Positions 17,675 through 29,959 of a stretch of 64,000 nucleotides of DNA are shown in pieces. Under the pieces are notes generated by a model. That model was not told the DNA's origin. It was given only the letters and a program-made list of their open reading frames with translations, and searched no databases. How positions within the stretch are numbered: position 1 is the stretch's first letter; each line of letters opens with the position of its first letter. This DNA is from Lactococcus hircilactis (GTDB taxonomy: Bacteria; Bacillota; Bacilli; Lactobacillales; Streptococcaceae): positions 124,001 to 188,000 of the forward strand of contig NZ_WITJ01000002.1 in the NCBI RefSeq assembly GCF_009601015.1. Reading direction: 5' to 3'. The position numbers and the translations under genes are program-made.

Positions 17675-19327
17675 TTATTTTAGATATGCTTCTTTTAAAT
17701 CATAGGTTAATCCAGTAGAATGGAATTGAAATCCTTTCACATCTGGGTTAAGAAGTGCTGGACTTGCTTGGAAATCAATCGGATTGATATAGGAGTGTTC
17801 AAATAAAACAGTTTCTGCTTTTTTATAATCTTGATCTGTTTTAGATTGATCCAAAACATCAGGGACAGTGGAAGCTGCTTTATAGGCAGCATCATAATCT
17901 GCACTAGAAAACTTCCCCGAATTATAGGATTGTCCTGTTACAAAAAGTTGTAAAAATGTTGAAGGCTCCGCATAATCTCCGCCCCAGCCTGATAAAATCA
18001 TGTCAAATGCTTGATTTTGCTGATCTTGTAAGCGTTGTTGGAATGGAACAAGCTTCAGGTTGATTTTAAGTCCTGGGAGATTTTTTTCATACGATGTTTG
18101 GAGATAATTTGCGGTCGCTGCTGATGGTGCGAGATCTGATGCGGCTTCAAAGCTTAAGGTGAGCTGAGTCAATCCTACTTCTTTAAGTCCTTCTTGCCAG
18201 AGTTTTTTAGCTGCTGTGACATCATATTTATAGCCTTGTTGAGCATATTTTGAAAAATCTTCGCCTGTTTTTGTTTTGCTTAATTTTACTGGTGTAAAGC
18301 TTGTGGCAACGGTTGAATACGGTAGTGCATTTTCAATGATTGCAGCGCGATTTGTTGCTAAATTAAGTGCTTCACGGATTTTTTCGTTGGCTAGTGCTTT
18401 TTGAGCTTCTGCACTTGTCGCCCCTTTATTGGATTGATTATATTCAACATAATCTGTCCGTGCTTGCTTAAATACTGTAAATCCTTTAGCCTCTTTGTTT
18501 GCGGTGATGAGATCTGTAGTGGGAAGTAAAGTAAAATCTAATTTCTTTTGTTTGTAAAGTTGTGCTCCTGTATTTGCATTAGCAATCACTTGAAAATCAA
18601 TGGCTTTGGATTTCACTTTTGATTTATCCCAATAATTTTTATTCGCATAGATGGTAAAACTTTTGTTTGTTCCTGTCCATCCTTTTGATGCTTTGAACAT
18701 ATATGGACCGTTATAAACCATCTTATCAGAGGTTGTTCCAAAAGATTTTCCGTATTTCTCTACGACTTTTTCATCGAGTGGATAATAGACAGGCTCTGAG
18801 AGGAGGAACTTGAAGTATGGTGTGGGAGAGGAGAGTTTTACAGTCAATTGTGTATCGCTTTTCACTTCGACCCCAAGCTTTGATTGGTCTAATTTTCCTG
18901 CTGAAATATCGTTTGCATTTTCAATTGCTCCCATTAAATAAGCATATTCTGATCCAACTTTTGGATCTACTGCCCGTCGCCAAGCATATGCGAAGTCCTG
19001 TGCCGTCAATGGATCTCCATTTGACCATTTGAGATTAGGTTTTAATGTGATGGTATAAGTCAATCCATCACTTGAGGAGGTAATGGATTTGGCTAAGGCT
19101 AGTGCAGCATCACCATTTTTATCCACACGTGTAGCCCCTTCTTCAACATTTCCAATGACGTTATAGGAATATTGGTCTGTGACGATCGTTGGATCAAGCG
19201 TTGCAACATCTGTTGGGATGGAGAACGTGATATTTTTTTCTGATGCTTTGTTATTTCCACATGCAGCTAAAGTTGCGATTGCAAGAAGAGAGAGTGCTGA
19301 GAGACTTACTATTTTTAATTTTTCCAA
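17675..19327 (-). CDS. Second oligopeptide-binding lipoprotein (OppA paralogue)
   Basis: Orphan SBP family 5 lipoprotein of 550 residues, closely related to the OppA next door: both have IPTDxxTLD, EEGATR, LKWSNGDPLTA and the C-terminal HxTGLxYDLK. The signal peptide ends in the lipobox LAAC. The start codon is TTG behind AAGGAG at 9 nt. It has its own promoter and terminator, so it is a separate unit that probably delivers a different peptide set to the same OppBCDF. Tandem duplication is the simplest origin. Confidence 0.9.
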   Translation of the reverse strand: MEKLKIVSLSALSLLAIATLAACGNNKASEKNITFSIPTDVATLDPTIVTDQYSYNVIGNVEEGATRVDKNGDAALALAKSITSSSDGLTYTITLKPNLKWSNGDPLTAQDFAYAWRRAVDPKVGSEYAYLMGAIENANDISAGKLDQSKLGVEVKSDTQLTVKLSSPTPYFKFLLSEPVYYPLDEKVVEKYGKSFGTTSDKMVYNGPYMFKASKGWTGTNKSFTIYANKNYWDKSKVKSKAIDFQVIANANTGAQLYKQKKLDFTLLPTTDLITANKEAKGFTVFKQARTDYVEYNQSNKGATSAEAQKALANEKIREALNLATNRAAIIENALPYSTVATSFTPVKLSKTKTGEDFSKYAQQGYKYDVTAAKKLWQEGLKEVGLTQLTLSFEAASDLAPSAATANYLQTSYEKNLPGLKINLKLVPFQQRLQDQQNQAFDMILSGWGGDYAEPSTFLQLFVTGQSYNSGKFSSADYDAAYKAASTVPDVLDQSKTDQDYKKAETVLFEHSYINPIDFQASPALLNPDVKGFQFHSTGLTYDLKEAYLK

Positions 19328-19357
19328 ATGATTGTGCTCCTTTTTATAAAAAAATAA

Positions 19358-19436
19358 AATTTACTGAATAATTTCAAAACATTTTATATGTTCTGTATTT
19401 TACATCTAATCATTATTATTGTCAAGTAAAGCGAAA
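19358..19436 (-). promoter_or_regulatory. Promoter of the second oppA gene with CodY-like box
   Basis: Minus-strand TTGACA (19420-19425), 17 nt, TAAAAT (19397-19402). The 11-mer GTAAAGCGAAA (19426-19436, plus strand) abuts the -35 as at oppA P2. A weaker CodY-like box (12 of 15) is at 19358-19372. Confidence 0.6.
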
Positions 19437-19437
19437 C

Positions 19438-19474
19438 AAAAAAGATTCAGTTTCAATGAAACTGAATCTTTTTT
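19438..19474 (-). terminator. murF terminator
   Basis: GATTCAGTTTCA pairs with TGAAACTGAATC over 12 bp between A-run and T-run. It overlaps the murF stop codon. Confidence 0.9.
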
Positions 19475-20831
19475 AGGAGACATGAGATGAAGGGGAATTT
19501 TTTTCGATGGTTTCAACCACTTTGAAGAGTTTCATGCCGTTTGAGCCTTTAAATAAAATCTGATCATTAGGTTGAAGGTCTGATTTTATGGCTTGTGTGA
19601 GGTCATCTCGCGTTTCAAAATAGACAACTGCGGGATTTCCATGAGCAGCGGTATAGAGGTTTTTCATCAAAGGGCCATAAAGATACACTTTTTCTAAACA
19701 CTCAAAATCTAAGTGGTCAAGCAGGTGGGCGTGAAGTTCAGCAGAGGATTGTCCAAGTTCAAGCATATCTGCAAGAACAACACGTTTTTTCCCATTTTTA
19801 TTGGGAGAAATGGTTTGAAAGGTCTCTAAAATGAGACGTGTTGCGGTAGGATTGGCATTATAGACATCTGATAAGATATCTGCGCCATTTGCTGCTTTTT
19901 TCCACTCTGTACGATTTTTCGTTAATTGAACGGTTGCTAATCCTTTTTTAATTTCTTTTTCACTTAATCCCATTTTGAGTCCGACGTAGGCTGCAAGCAT
20001 CGCATTTGTTGCATTATACTTTCCTGGGATCGGGATTGTGATTGTTTCTTCTAAAAAATTTGTGTTAAAACTTAGCTTTTCTTTATGTTCGACCAGTTTT
20101 GTGAGTGAAAGTTTTTCGCCACTGCCAAATCGAGTGATGTTTTGATTGTCATAAATAAATGCGTTGATGATTGGATCTGCTGGAGCAATCAGTTCATTTT
20201 CAATGCCTAAGCCTGCTTGAATCCCCATTTTTCCTTTGGCAATGTTTTTTCGGCTCCCCATAAATTCCAGATGAGCTTCACCAATCAGTGTAATCACTGC
20301 TAAATCGGGGCTCGCAAGACGTGAGAGAAAATCAATGTCACCTGGATGATCCATTCCCATCTCTAAGACGAGCTTTTGTGTGGCATCTGGCATGTGGAGA
20401 ATCGTATAGGGTAGACCAATCTCGTTATTGTGATTGCCCTGCGTTTTGTAGGTAGAAAACTTTTCACTCAAAACGCTAGCTATCATGTCTTTCGTTGTTG
20501 TTTTTCCATTTGATCCAGTAACTGCGATGACTGTGGGTGCTAGTTTTGCGAGATAATATTTTGCGAGCGTTTGAAATGCTAAAAGATTATCTTCTACCAA
20601 TAAATGAGGGTAGGGAACTTTTTTTTCCGAAAACGTAATAATTGCGCCATTTTGAAAAGCTGTTTCAATAAAATCATGTCCGTCTCTTGCTCCTTTGAGT
20701 GGGAGAAAAAGATCTCCTGAGCTGATCAAGCGACTATCAAATTCAATGTGTTGGATGGTTTGATCTGTCAGTGCTGACAAATCATTTTTTGCATGGATGA
20801 CGTGTGCAATTTCTTTTATTGTGAGTTTCAT
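19473..20831 (-). CDS. murF: UDP-MurNAc-tripeptide--D-Ala-D-Ala ligase MurF
   Basis: Adds D-Ala-D-Ala to the peptidoglycan precursor in the cytoplasm. The 452-residue protein has the Mur ligase ATP loop TGSNGKTTTKD, the NxHNE-type motif (GNHNNEIGLP) and the DVYNANP motif. I start it at MKLTIKEIAHV; the longer frame upstream runs through the ROK gene end and a terminator. No Shine-Dalgarno sequence is visible. TGT-TATAAT ends 9 nt before the ATG, so the mRNA would have almost no leader. A palindrome variant at 20765-20779 encodes LSALTD. Confidence 0.95.
   Translation of the reverse strand: MKLTIKEIAHVIHAKNDLSALTDQTIQHIEFDSRLISSGDLFLPLKGARDGHDFIETAFQNGAIITFSEKKVPYPHLLVEDNLLAFQTLAKYYLAKLAPTVIAVTGSNGKTTTKDMIASVLSEKFSTYKTQGNHNNEIGLPYTILHMPDATQKLVLEMGMDHPGDIDFLSRLASPDLAVITLIGEAHLEFMGSRKNIAKGKMGIQAGLGIENELIAPADPIINAFIYDNQNITRFGSGEKLSLTKLVEHKEKLSFNTNFLEETITIPIPGKYNATNAMLAAYVGLKMGLSEKEIKKGLATVQLTKNRTEWKKAANGADILSDVYNANPTATRLILETFQTISPNKNGKKRVVLADMLELGQSSAELHAHLLDHLDFECLEKVYLYGPLMKNLYTAAHGNPAVVYFETRDDLTQAIKSDLQPNDQILFKGSNGMKLFKVVETIEKNSPSSHVS
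20765..20779. repeat. Dispersed palindrome variant inside murF
   Basis: CTGTCAGTGCTGACA, differing from the consensus at one central base and read as LSALT. Confidence 0.8.
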
Positions 20832-20840
20832 GATGATTTT

Positions 20841-20849
20841 ATTATAACA
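20841..20849 (-). promoter_or_regulatory. murF extended -10 close to start codon
   Basis: TGT-TATAAT lies 9 nt upstream of the murF ATG, predicting a 5' leader of about 0-3 nt. No -35 is evident. Confidence 0.5.
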
Positions 20850-20866
20850 CTTTTTAGCGAATAAAA

Positions 20867-20888
20867 AATCTGTCAGTACTGACAGATT
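20867..20888 (-). terminator. ROK kinase terminator built on the dispersed palindrome
   Basis: AATCTGTCAGT and its complement form an 11-bp stem (core 20870-20885), followed by TTTTTT on the minus strand. Confidence 0.8.
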
Positions 20889-20895
20889 GGAAAAT

Positions 20896-21831
20896 TTAGT
20901 TTTTGAGTGCTGATTTGATGGCATAAGCTGCACCGAGCATTCCAGCGTCGTTTTTAAGGGCACAGCGCTCAATCTTAGTAAGTAAGCCTTGATTTTTAAT
21001 TCGATGGAGTGCAAAATGGCGGTCAATCAATTCAAACCACTTTTTTTCTAAGCGCTCCATAAAGTAATCATTGGCAGAAATACCGCCACCAATCAGAATT
21101 ACTTCAGGATCAAAACTTGCGGTCAAATTCATAAGATTCACACAAAGGTCTGTCAAAAATTGATCAAAGACCAGCGCTGCAATAGGGTCATTGGACTGCA
21201 CCAAGTCAACAACTTCACGCGCTTCTGTCAATTTTTCAAAATCACCATGATGAATAGAATTCATCGCTTGATTATAGCTGTTGAGTAACCCTAAAACAGC
21301 AGCTGATTTCATATTTTGTGATACTTCTTCGAGTTCTCCAACAGGTGTGATGCCGCTCGTTAAGTTCCATCCAAATTCGCCAGCAATGCCGTGTCCCCCT
21401 CGATAAAGGGCATCATTAATGACAATACCCCCACCAACACCTGTCCCAAGTGCCATGACAATATAGTTGGAATAGTTCTGACCAGCACCAAGCCACTTTT
21501 CAGCAATTGCTGCTGCGTTGACGTCGTTTTCAACTTTGACAGGAAGAGCTGTCAGCGCTGACAGTTTTTCTTGAAGCGCCAAACCATACATTTCTTTTAA
21601 ACCGCCAAAATTAACCATAACACCAGACTGATCTGGTGTTCCTGGCGCTGAAATTCCGATCCCACAAACGTCATAGTGCGTTTTGAGGGCTTCAACTTTT
21701 TCTGTCAGTGCTGACAGAAACGGTGTTTGTGTCTGGGGCGTTCTCATTTTACCTTTTTCAAAGACTGTTCCAGTGTCATCCACCACACCAAATTTGATGA
21801 ATGTGCCACCAATATCAAATGCTAAATACAT
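20896..21831 (-). CDS. ROK-family sugar kinase, possibly beta-glucoside kinase
   Basis: The 311-residue protein has the ROK ATP-binding loop DIGGTFIKFG, the catalytic region ENDVNAAAIAEKWLG and GTGVGGG. The zinc motif CxCGxxGC of glucokinase-type ROK proteins is missing: GEFGW is followed by NLTSGITPVGELEEV. Absence of that motif, plus the neighbouring phospho-beta-glucosidase and ABC sugar importer, suggests a kinase like BglK, which phosphorylates cellobiose. A plain hexose kinase is also possible. AGGAG lies 5 nt upstream of the chosen ATG. Two palindrome copies (21549-21564, 21702-21717) both encode LSALT. Confidence 0.8.
   Translation of the reverse strand: MYLAFDIGGTFIKFGVVDDTGTVFEKGKMRTPQTQTPFLSALTEKVEALKTHYDVCGIGISAPGTPDQSGVMVNFGGLKEMYGLALQEKLSALTALPVKVENDVNAAAIAEKWLGAGQNYSNYIVMALGTGVGGGIVINDALYRGGHGIAGEFGWNLTSGITPVGELEEVSQNMKSAAVLGLLNSYNQAMNSIHHGDFEKLTEAREVVDLVQSNDPIAALVFDQFLTDLCVNLMNLTASFDPEVILIGGGISANDYFMERLEKKWFELIDRHFALHRIKNQGLLTKIERCALKNDAGMLGAAYAIKSALKN
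21549..21564. repeat. Dispersed palindrome variant 1 inside ROK gene
   Basis: CTGTCAGCGCTGACAG, a perfect palindrome with GCGC centre, read as LSALTA. Confidence 0.8.
21702..21717. repeat. Dispersed palindrome variant 2 inside ROK gene
   Basis: CTGTCAGTGCTGACAG, read as LSALTE. Two copies within 150 bp of one gene is the densest intragenic occurrence here. Confidence 0.8.
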
Positions 21832-22048
21832 TTTTCTCCTTTTATGATAAGCGTTCGACTTTTGAGAGAGCGAACTCAATGTTTGTAATCTTTTTTGACT
21901 TTCTAATCAGCGTGAAACTTAACATTCAAATGCTCACACGATTTCTCAAACAGACTGGTCAAATTGCAATAACGTCGACTTTTGTTGACGGGAAAAGCAC
22001 ATCATTCTTCCTAGAATTTACATTGACATTGAACAGTATCCCACTGTA

Positions 22049-25647
<3,599 letters not shown>

Positions 25648-25685
25648 TTAATTTGCCATACTCCTTCACTATTTCTAAAAAATAA

Positions 25686-25729
25686 GCGCTAGAAAAATTA
25701 AAAGGAGGAAACCATTTTATTCTAGCGCA
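25686..25729 (-). terminator. Intercistronic hairpin before the GH3 gene
   Basis: GCGCTAGAA (25686-25694) pairs with TTCTAGCGC (25720-25728) around a 25-nt loop. TTATTTTTTAG follows on the minus strand, so it can act as a (partial) terminator between importer and glycosidase genes. The minus-strand loop contains TTTCCTCCTTTT, complementary to a ribosome-binding site. Confidence 0.55.
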
Positions 25730-25734
25730 TTTTA

Positions 25735-26793
25735 TTAAATTCTCTCTTTCGCCAATGCTTCAGGGAGTCCTTTTCCTTTCTTCAATTCCTCATAAAGCAA
25801 ACAACCAACGACATGCTGCTTTCGATCTCCCAAAAGACCCGTTTCTTTCAAAGAAACCTCATAGCTATGACAGGCTTCATGGACATACGCACAGCGATCA
25901 GCAAATGGACAACCATCTCCCAATGTCGCCATATCTGGCGGAGTTCCCGGAATTCCACCAAGTTCGCGTCGTGGTCCATGCAATGGAGGAAATGAATTGA
26001 TCAAACCTCTTGTATAAGGATGTCGTGCATGATTATATAAATCCATCGCTGGACCGTCTTCAATGATTTGTCCCGCATACATAATTGCAATCCGATCTGC
26101 AATTTCAATCAAGAGTGACATATCGTGTGTGATGAAAATAACAGCAAAACCTAATTTTTTACGTAAATCCGTGATTTGTTGCACAATTTGACGTTGCATG
26201 ACAACATCAAGTGCTGTCGTAGGTTCATCCATAATCAAGACTTTCGGCTCCAAAGCCAACGCCATCGCAATCATGACCCTTTGACGCATTCCACCAGAGA
26301 GTTGATGAGGAAACGATTCTAAACGATCCGGTGAAATTCCAACCATGTCCATCAATTCGACTGCACGATTTTGAAGTTTTTGCTTATCCCAATCAGGACG
26401 ATGGGCTTGGATTGCATCTTTAATTTGATGGCCCACACGATATACTGGATTTAGTGAATTCATCGCACCTTGAAAAACGACAGCTTCATCCACCCACCGT
26501 TGTTCACGCAGTGCTTTATCCGTTAATTTTAATAAATCACGACGTTCACCGTTTGTTCCTTTAATCCAAACTTCTCCTCCAGTAATCAAACCAGGAGGGG
26601 GTAAAAGTCGAGTCGCACCATAAACCAAAGTTGATTTTCCACAACCAGATTCACCCGCTAACCCAAGGACCTCTCCTTCGTGCAACGTCAGATTGACTCC
26701 ACGTAAAACATGAGCAGCGCTTTCTGTAAAGCCATAATCCACACTTAAATTTTTAATTTCAAGAACTGGTTCTGCATTTGAAAAATCTGTCAT
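25735..26793 (-). CDS. Opp/Dpp-type ABC importer ATPase (DppD-like)
   Basis: The 352-residue ATPase has Walker A GESGCGKST, signature LSGGMRQR, Walker B VLIMDEP and the C-terminal region with CPFADRCAYVHEAC, the cysteine cluster of the DppD/OppD extension. It overlaps the permease gene by 4 bp. With the other four genes it forms a complete importer. The glycosidases downstream argue for beta-gluco-oligosaccharides as cargo, as in the cellobiose importers of Thermotoga and Pyrococcus, not peptides. Confidence 0.9.
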   Translation of the reverse strand: MTDFSNAEPVLEIKNLSVDYGFTESAAHVLRGVNLTLHEGEVLGLAGESGCGKSTLVYGATRLLPPPGLITGGEVWIKGTNGERRDLLKLTDKALREQRWVDEAVVFQGAMNSLNPVYRVGHQIKDAIQAHRPDWDKQKLQNRAVELMDMVGISPDRLESFPHQLSGGMRQRVMIAMALALEPKVLIMDEPTTALDVVMQRQIVQQITDLRKKLGFAVIFITHDMSLLIEIADRIAIMYAGQIIEDGPAMDLYNHARHPYTRGLINSFPPLHGPRRELGGIPGTPPDMATLGDGCPFADRCAYVHEACHSYEVSLKETGLLGDRKQHVVGCLLYEELKKGKGLPEALAKERI

Positions 26794-27779
26794 GATTGTC
26801 CTTTCTTCTCGTTCATTTTTTTCCCACTACTATCCACTGTTATGTTTGCAATTGGAGTAAATCCTACTCTTGGACGAATGCCTCGTTTTTTAAGTAATTT
26901 AGCGTTCATCCCCGTATTACGCAAGCGCGGATTTACAAATTCATCAATTCCAAAATTAATCAAAGCTAAACTCATCCCTAAAAAGGCCACACATAATCCT
27001 GCTGGTGCATACCACCACCATTGTCCTGAAGTGAATGCTCCGTTATTTTGTGCATAATAAAGTACCGTACCCCACGACCAATCCGAAGGAGGAATAATCC
27101 CAATGTAAGATAATGTTACCAAAGACATGATTGCTGCTGTAACCGTTCCAATAAACGTTGAGGCCAAAATAGCCGTTAAATTGGGCAAAATTTCAAAAAC
27201 GATAATTCTCCATCTTGATTCCCCACTTGCTCTTGCCGCTTCAACAAAATCTCGTGTTCGTAAAGACATGGTTTGAGAGCGGAGCACACGTGCGCCCCAA
27301 GCCCAACCTGTAAACGAAATGACCAGAATGATTGCAGCAAGCCCTGCGTTTGTTAATGTTCCCATAATGATGATAATCAGTGGAAGACCAGGAATCACTA
27401 AGAAAATATTGGTCATCATGGATAGCAACTCGTCTCCCCAGCCCGATAAAAACCCTGCAGAGACACCAACGATTGCTGCCAAGACAGTTGCAATAACACC
27501 AGTAGATAAGCTAACGACCATCACACCTCTAGTCCCAATGACAAGTTGTGAAAAAATATCCTGTCCTACATTCGTTGTCCCCAATAAATGGGTTAAAGAA
27601 GGTGTAGCATTTGCTAGAGGAGACGTTTTATTTGGATCAAACGGTGCAATAAGGGGTCCAAAAATCGCAACTAAGATAAAGAACGAAAAGATACTCAATC
27701 CAATAATAGATTTTGTATTTCTCAAAAAAACCATGTGCTGTTTCTTTTGAACTTTTGAATCATTTGTTTTTTCACTCAT
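26790..27779 (-). CDS. Opp/Dpp-type ABC importer permease (DppC-like)
   Basis: The 329-residue membrane protein has an N-terminal anchor, the family motif HLLGTTNVGQDIFSQLVIG, and the coupling loop RDFVEAARASGESRW. The C-terminal tail is basic and longer than usual. It overlaps the DppD-like gene and follows the DppB-like gene by 2 bp. Confidence 0.9.
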   Translation of the reverse strand: MSEKTNDSKVQKKQHMVFLRNTKSIIGLSIFSFFILVAIFGPLIAPFDPNKTSPLANATPSLTHLLGTTNVGQDIFSQLVIGTRGVMVVSLSTGVIATVLAAIVGVSAGFLSGWGDELLSMMTNIFLVIPGLPLIIIIMGTLTNAGLAAIILVISFTGWAWGARVLRSQTMSLRTRDFVEAARASGESRWRIIVFEILPNLTAILASTFIGTVTAAIMSLVTLSYIGIIPPSDWSWGTVLYYAQNNGAFTSGQWWWYAPAGLCVAFLGMSLALINFGIDEFVNPRLRNTGMNAKLLKKRGIRPRVGFTPIANITVDSSGKKMNEKKGQS

Positions 27780-27781
27780 TT

Positions 27782-28762
27782 TTATCCCTCCTTTCTTGTC
27801 CGTGGATCAAGGAATGCATAAACAATATCAGCTACAATATTTGCAATTAAAACTGACATCGTAATGACAAGAAATATTCCTTGCATCAATGGATAATCAT
27901 GGTTATTTGTCGCTTGTAATAAACGATAACCGATCCCTTGATAATTAAACACTTGTTCCATAACCAATGTCCCAGAAACAACAAATCCAAGCGAAAGTGC
28001 AAAACCTGAAATTTGAGGTAAAATAGCATTTCTTGAAGCATAACGAAACATGACGCTAGATTCTCTCAATCCTTTAGCATGAGCTACAGTAACATAATCC
28101 TCAGAAGATACCGTGACCATCATATTTCTCATTCCCAAAATCCATCCTGCCATTGAACTTAACACAATTGTTAATGCTGGTAAGAATCCATAATAACAAA
28201 CGGATGAAATAAATGTCCAATTTAATCCAGGAGTAGCATCGATAGAATAAGATCCTCCTTGTGGAAACCATTGAAGAGAAGTTGCAAAAATCGAAATCGC
28301 CATCAGTCCAATCCAAAAATAAGGAACAGATGAAAAGAATGTCGTAATTGGAATTAAAGCATCCCATTTTGTGCCACGGCGCCATCCCAAAACAATCCCG
28401 ATGACTGTCCCAATTAAAAAGGCGATAATTGTAGCAAGTCCAACTAATCCAAGCGTCCAAGGTAACGATTGAGAAATGATAGTAGAAACTGGTGTTGGAA
28501 ATGATTGAAGCGATACTCCTAAATTTCCATGAAAGAGTTTAACCCAGTAATCAATATATTGTTGCCATAACGTTTCATGAACATCCATCCCAAACAAGCG
28601 ACGTAATGAGGCTACTGCATTGACAGAAATTTGTCCTTGATACCTTGCAATCAGTGCTTGAACAGGATCTCCTGGCATCATTCTTGGGATAAAAAAGTTC
28701 AATGTTACTGCAGCCCATGCGGTAACAATATAGAATATTGCCCGACGAATAAAGAATTTCAT
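27782..28762 (-). CDS. Opp/Dpp-type ABC importer permease (DppB-like)
   Basis: The 326-residue membrane protein starts [20 protein letters not shown] and has [10 protein letters not shown] after the first helix. The coupling loop is [21 protein letters not shown]. It overlaps the DppF-like gene by 4 bp. Confidence 0.9.
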   Translation of the reverse strand: MKFFIRRAIFYIVTAWAAVTLNFFIPRMMPGDPVQALIARYQGQISVNAVASLRRLFGMDVHETLWQQYIDYWVKLFHGNLGVSLQSFPTPVSTIISQSLPWTLGLVGLATIIAFLIGTVIGIVLGWRRGTKWDALIPITTFFSSVPYFWIGLMAISIFATSLQWFPQGGSYSIDATPGLNWTFISSVCYYGFLPALTIVLSSMAGWILGMRNMMVTVSSEDYVTVAHAKGLRESSVMFRYASRNAILPQISGFALSLGFVVSGTLVMEQVFNYQGIGYRLLQATNNHDYPLMQGIFLVITMSVLIANIVADIVYAFLDPRTRKEG

Positions 28763-29883
28763 GAGTGGACCTCCTTATTTTGAGCGATTTTTTCTTTCAC
28801 ATCTGTGGGTAATTCCATATCGTGAATGGTTTTCAAATCTCCCTTATTTCCGATATTTACCATTGCTCCTGGATGATCTGTATAAAGCCAGCATGCCACT
28901 TCTTGCCCTGTCGCTGCTTTCACTGTTGGTGGAACTTCTTGTGCACACAAATCTGTCGCAAATGGACATCTTGTTCTAAAGCGGCATCCTGATGGGGGAT
29001 CAATCAAACTTGGTGCCTCACCATGCGCTTCACCACGTAAGGCATTAAGCGAATCTGGATCTGGCGCAGAATTAACTAATAAATCAGTATAAGGATGTGA
29101 AGGGTGTTGTGTCACCATTTCTGACTTGCCACGTTCAATGACTCTTCCTGCATACATCACAAGTGTTTCATCGGCAAAATAACGAGCAGACGCAACATCG
29201 TGCGTGATATACAAAATAGCAATTCCCTCATTATCTCTCAAATCTTTTAATAAATTTAGAATTCCCAAACGAATTGAGACATCAAGCATAGAGATTGGCT
29301 CATCTGCGAGAAGCACTTTTGGATCTGCTGCTAAAGCACGTGCAATCGAAACCCGTTGCCGCTGTCCTCCTGAGAGTTCATGCGGAAACTTATCAATGTA
29401 GCGCTCTGCAGGGGTTAATTTAACGCGTTGCAATAGTTCAATGACTGCTCCTTCAAGTTTTGCACCGTGTAATCCTCTCTTGTGGATCTGAAGGGCACGT
29501 CCAAGAATGTATCGAATGGTGTGAATAGAATTTAAAGATCCAAATGGATCTTGAAAAATCATTTGAACTTGATTCGTATATTCTTTAAACTTACGACCAG
29601 AAGCCGCATGTGCTTCAACGCCATTCAATTCAATTGTTCCACTTGTAATCGGAACAAGCTGACTTAATAATTTTGCAATAGTAGATTTCCCTGATCCAGA
29701 TTCGCCAACGAGCGCAACAACCTTTCCAGCATACAAATCAAGACTCACATCCTCAGTTGCATGAACGACTTTCCCTCTCTTCAAACCACCTACAGGAAAA
29801 TGCTTCACAATATTTTTAGCACTTAAAACGGGACTCTCATCAGATGATTGTTCGTTTATTTTTTCATTATTGGTCTCTGACAA
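28759..29883 (-). CDS. Opp/Dpp-type ABC importer ATPase (DppF-like)
   Basis: The 374-residue ATPase has Walker [10 protein letters not shown], signature LSGGQRQR and Walker B LLADEP, then [17 protein letters not shown], the cysteine-rich OppF/DppF motif. It is the first transporter gene after the binding protein, separated from it by a strong hairpin. Confidence 0.9.
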   Translation of the reverse strand: MSETNNEKINEQSSDESPVLSAKNIVKHFPVGGLKRGKVVHATEDVSLDLYAGKVVALVGESGSGKSTIAKLLSQLVPITSGTIELNGVEAHAASGRKFKEYTNQVQMIFQDPFGSLNSIHTIRYILGRALQIHKRGLHGAKLEGAVIELLQRVKLTPAERYIDKFPHELSGGQRQRVSIARALAADPKVLLADEPISMLDVSIRLGILNLLKDLRDNEGIAILYITHDVASARYFADETLVMYAGRVIERGKSEMVTQHPSHPYTDLLVNSAPDPDSLNALRGEAHGEAPSLIDPPSGCRFRTRCPFATDLCAQEVPPTVKAATGQEVACWLYTDHPGAMVNIGNKGDLKTIHDMELPTDVKEKIAQNKEVHS

Positions 29884-29908
29884 TGCTATACTCCTTATCT
29901 ATAAAATC

Positions 29909-29945
29909 TAGTAAAGAAAGGTTCCAAAGGAACCTTTCTTTACTA
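29909..29945 (-). promoter_or_regulatory. Strong intercistronic hairpin after the binding-protein gene
   Basis: A perfect 17-bp stem with a 3-nt loop (AGTAAAGAAAGGTTCC and complement) lies between the binding-protein and ATPase genes. No T-run follows on the minus strand. Such hairpins stabilise the upstream message, giving more binding protein than permease. Confidence 0.75.
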
Positions 29946-29959
29946 TTTGTTACCTTATG

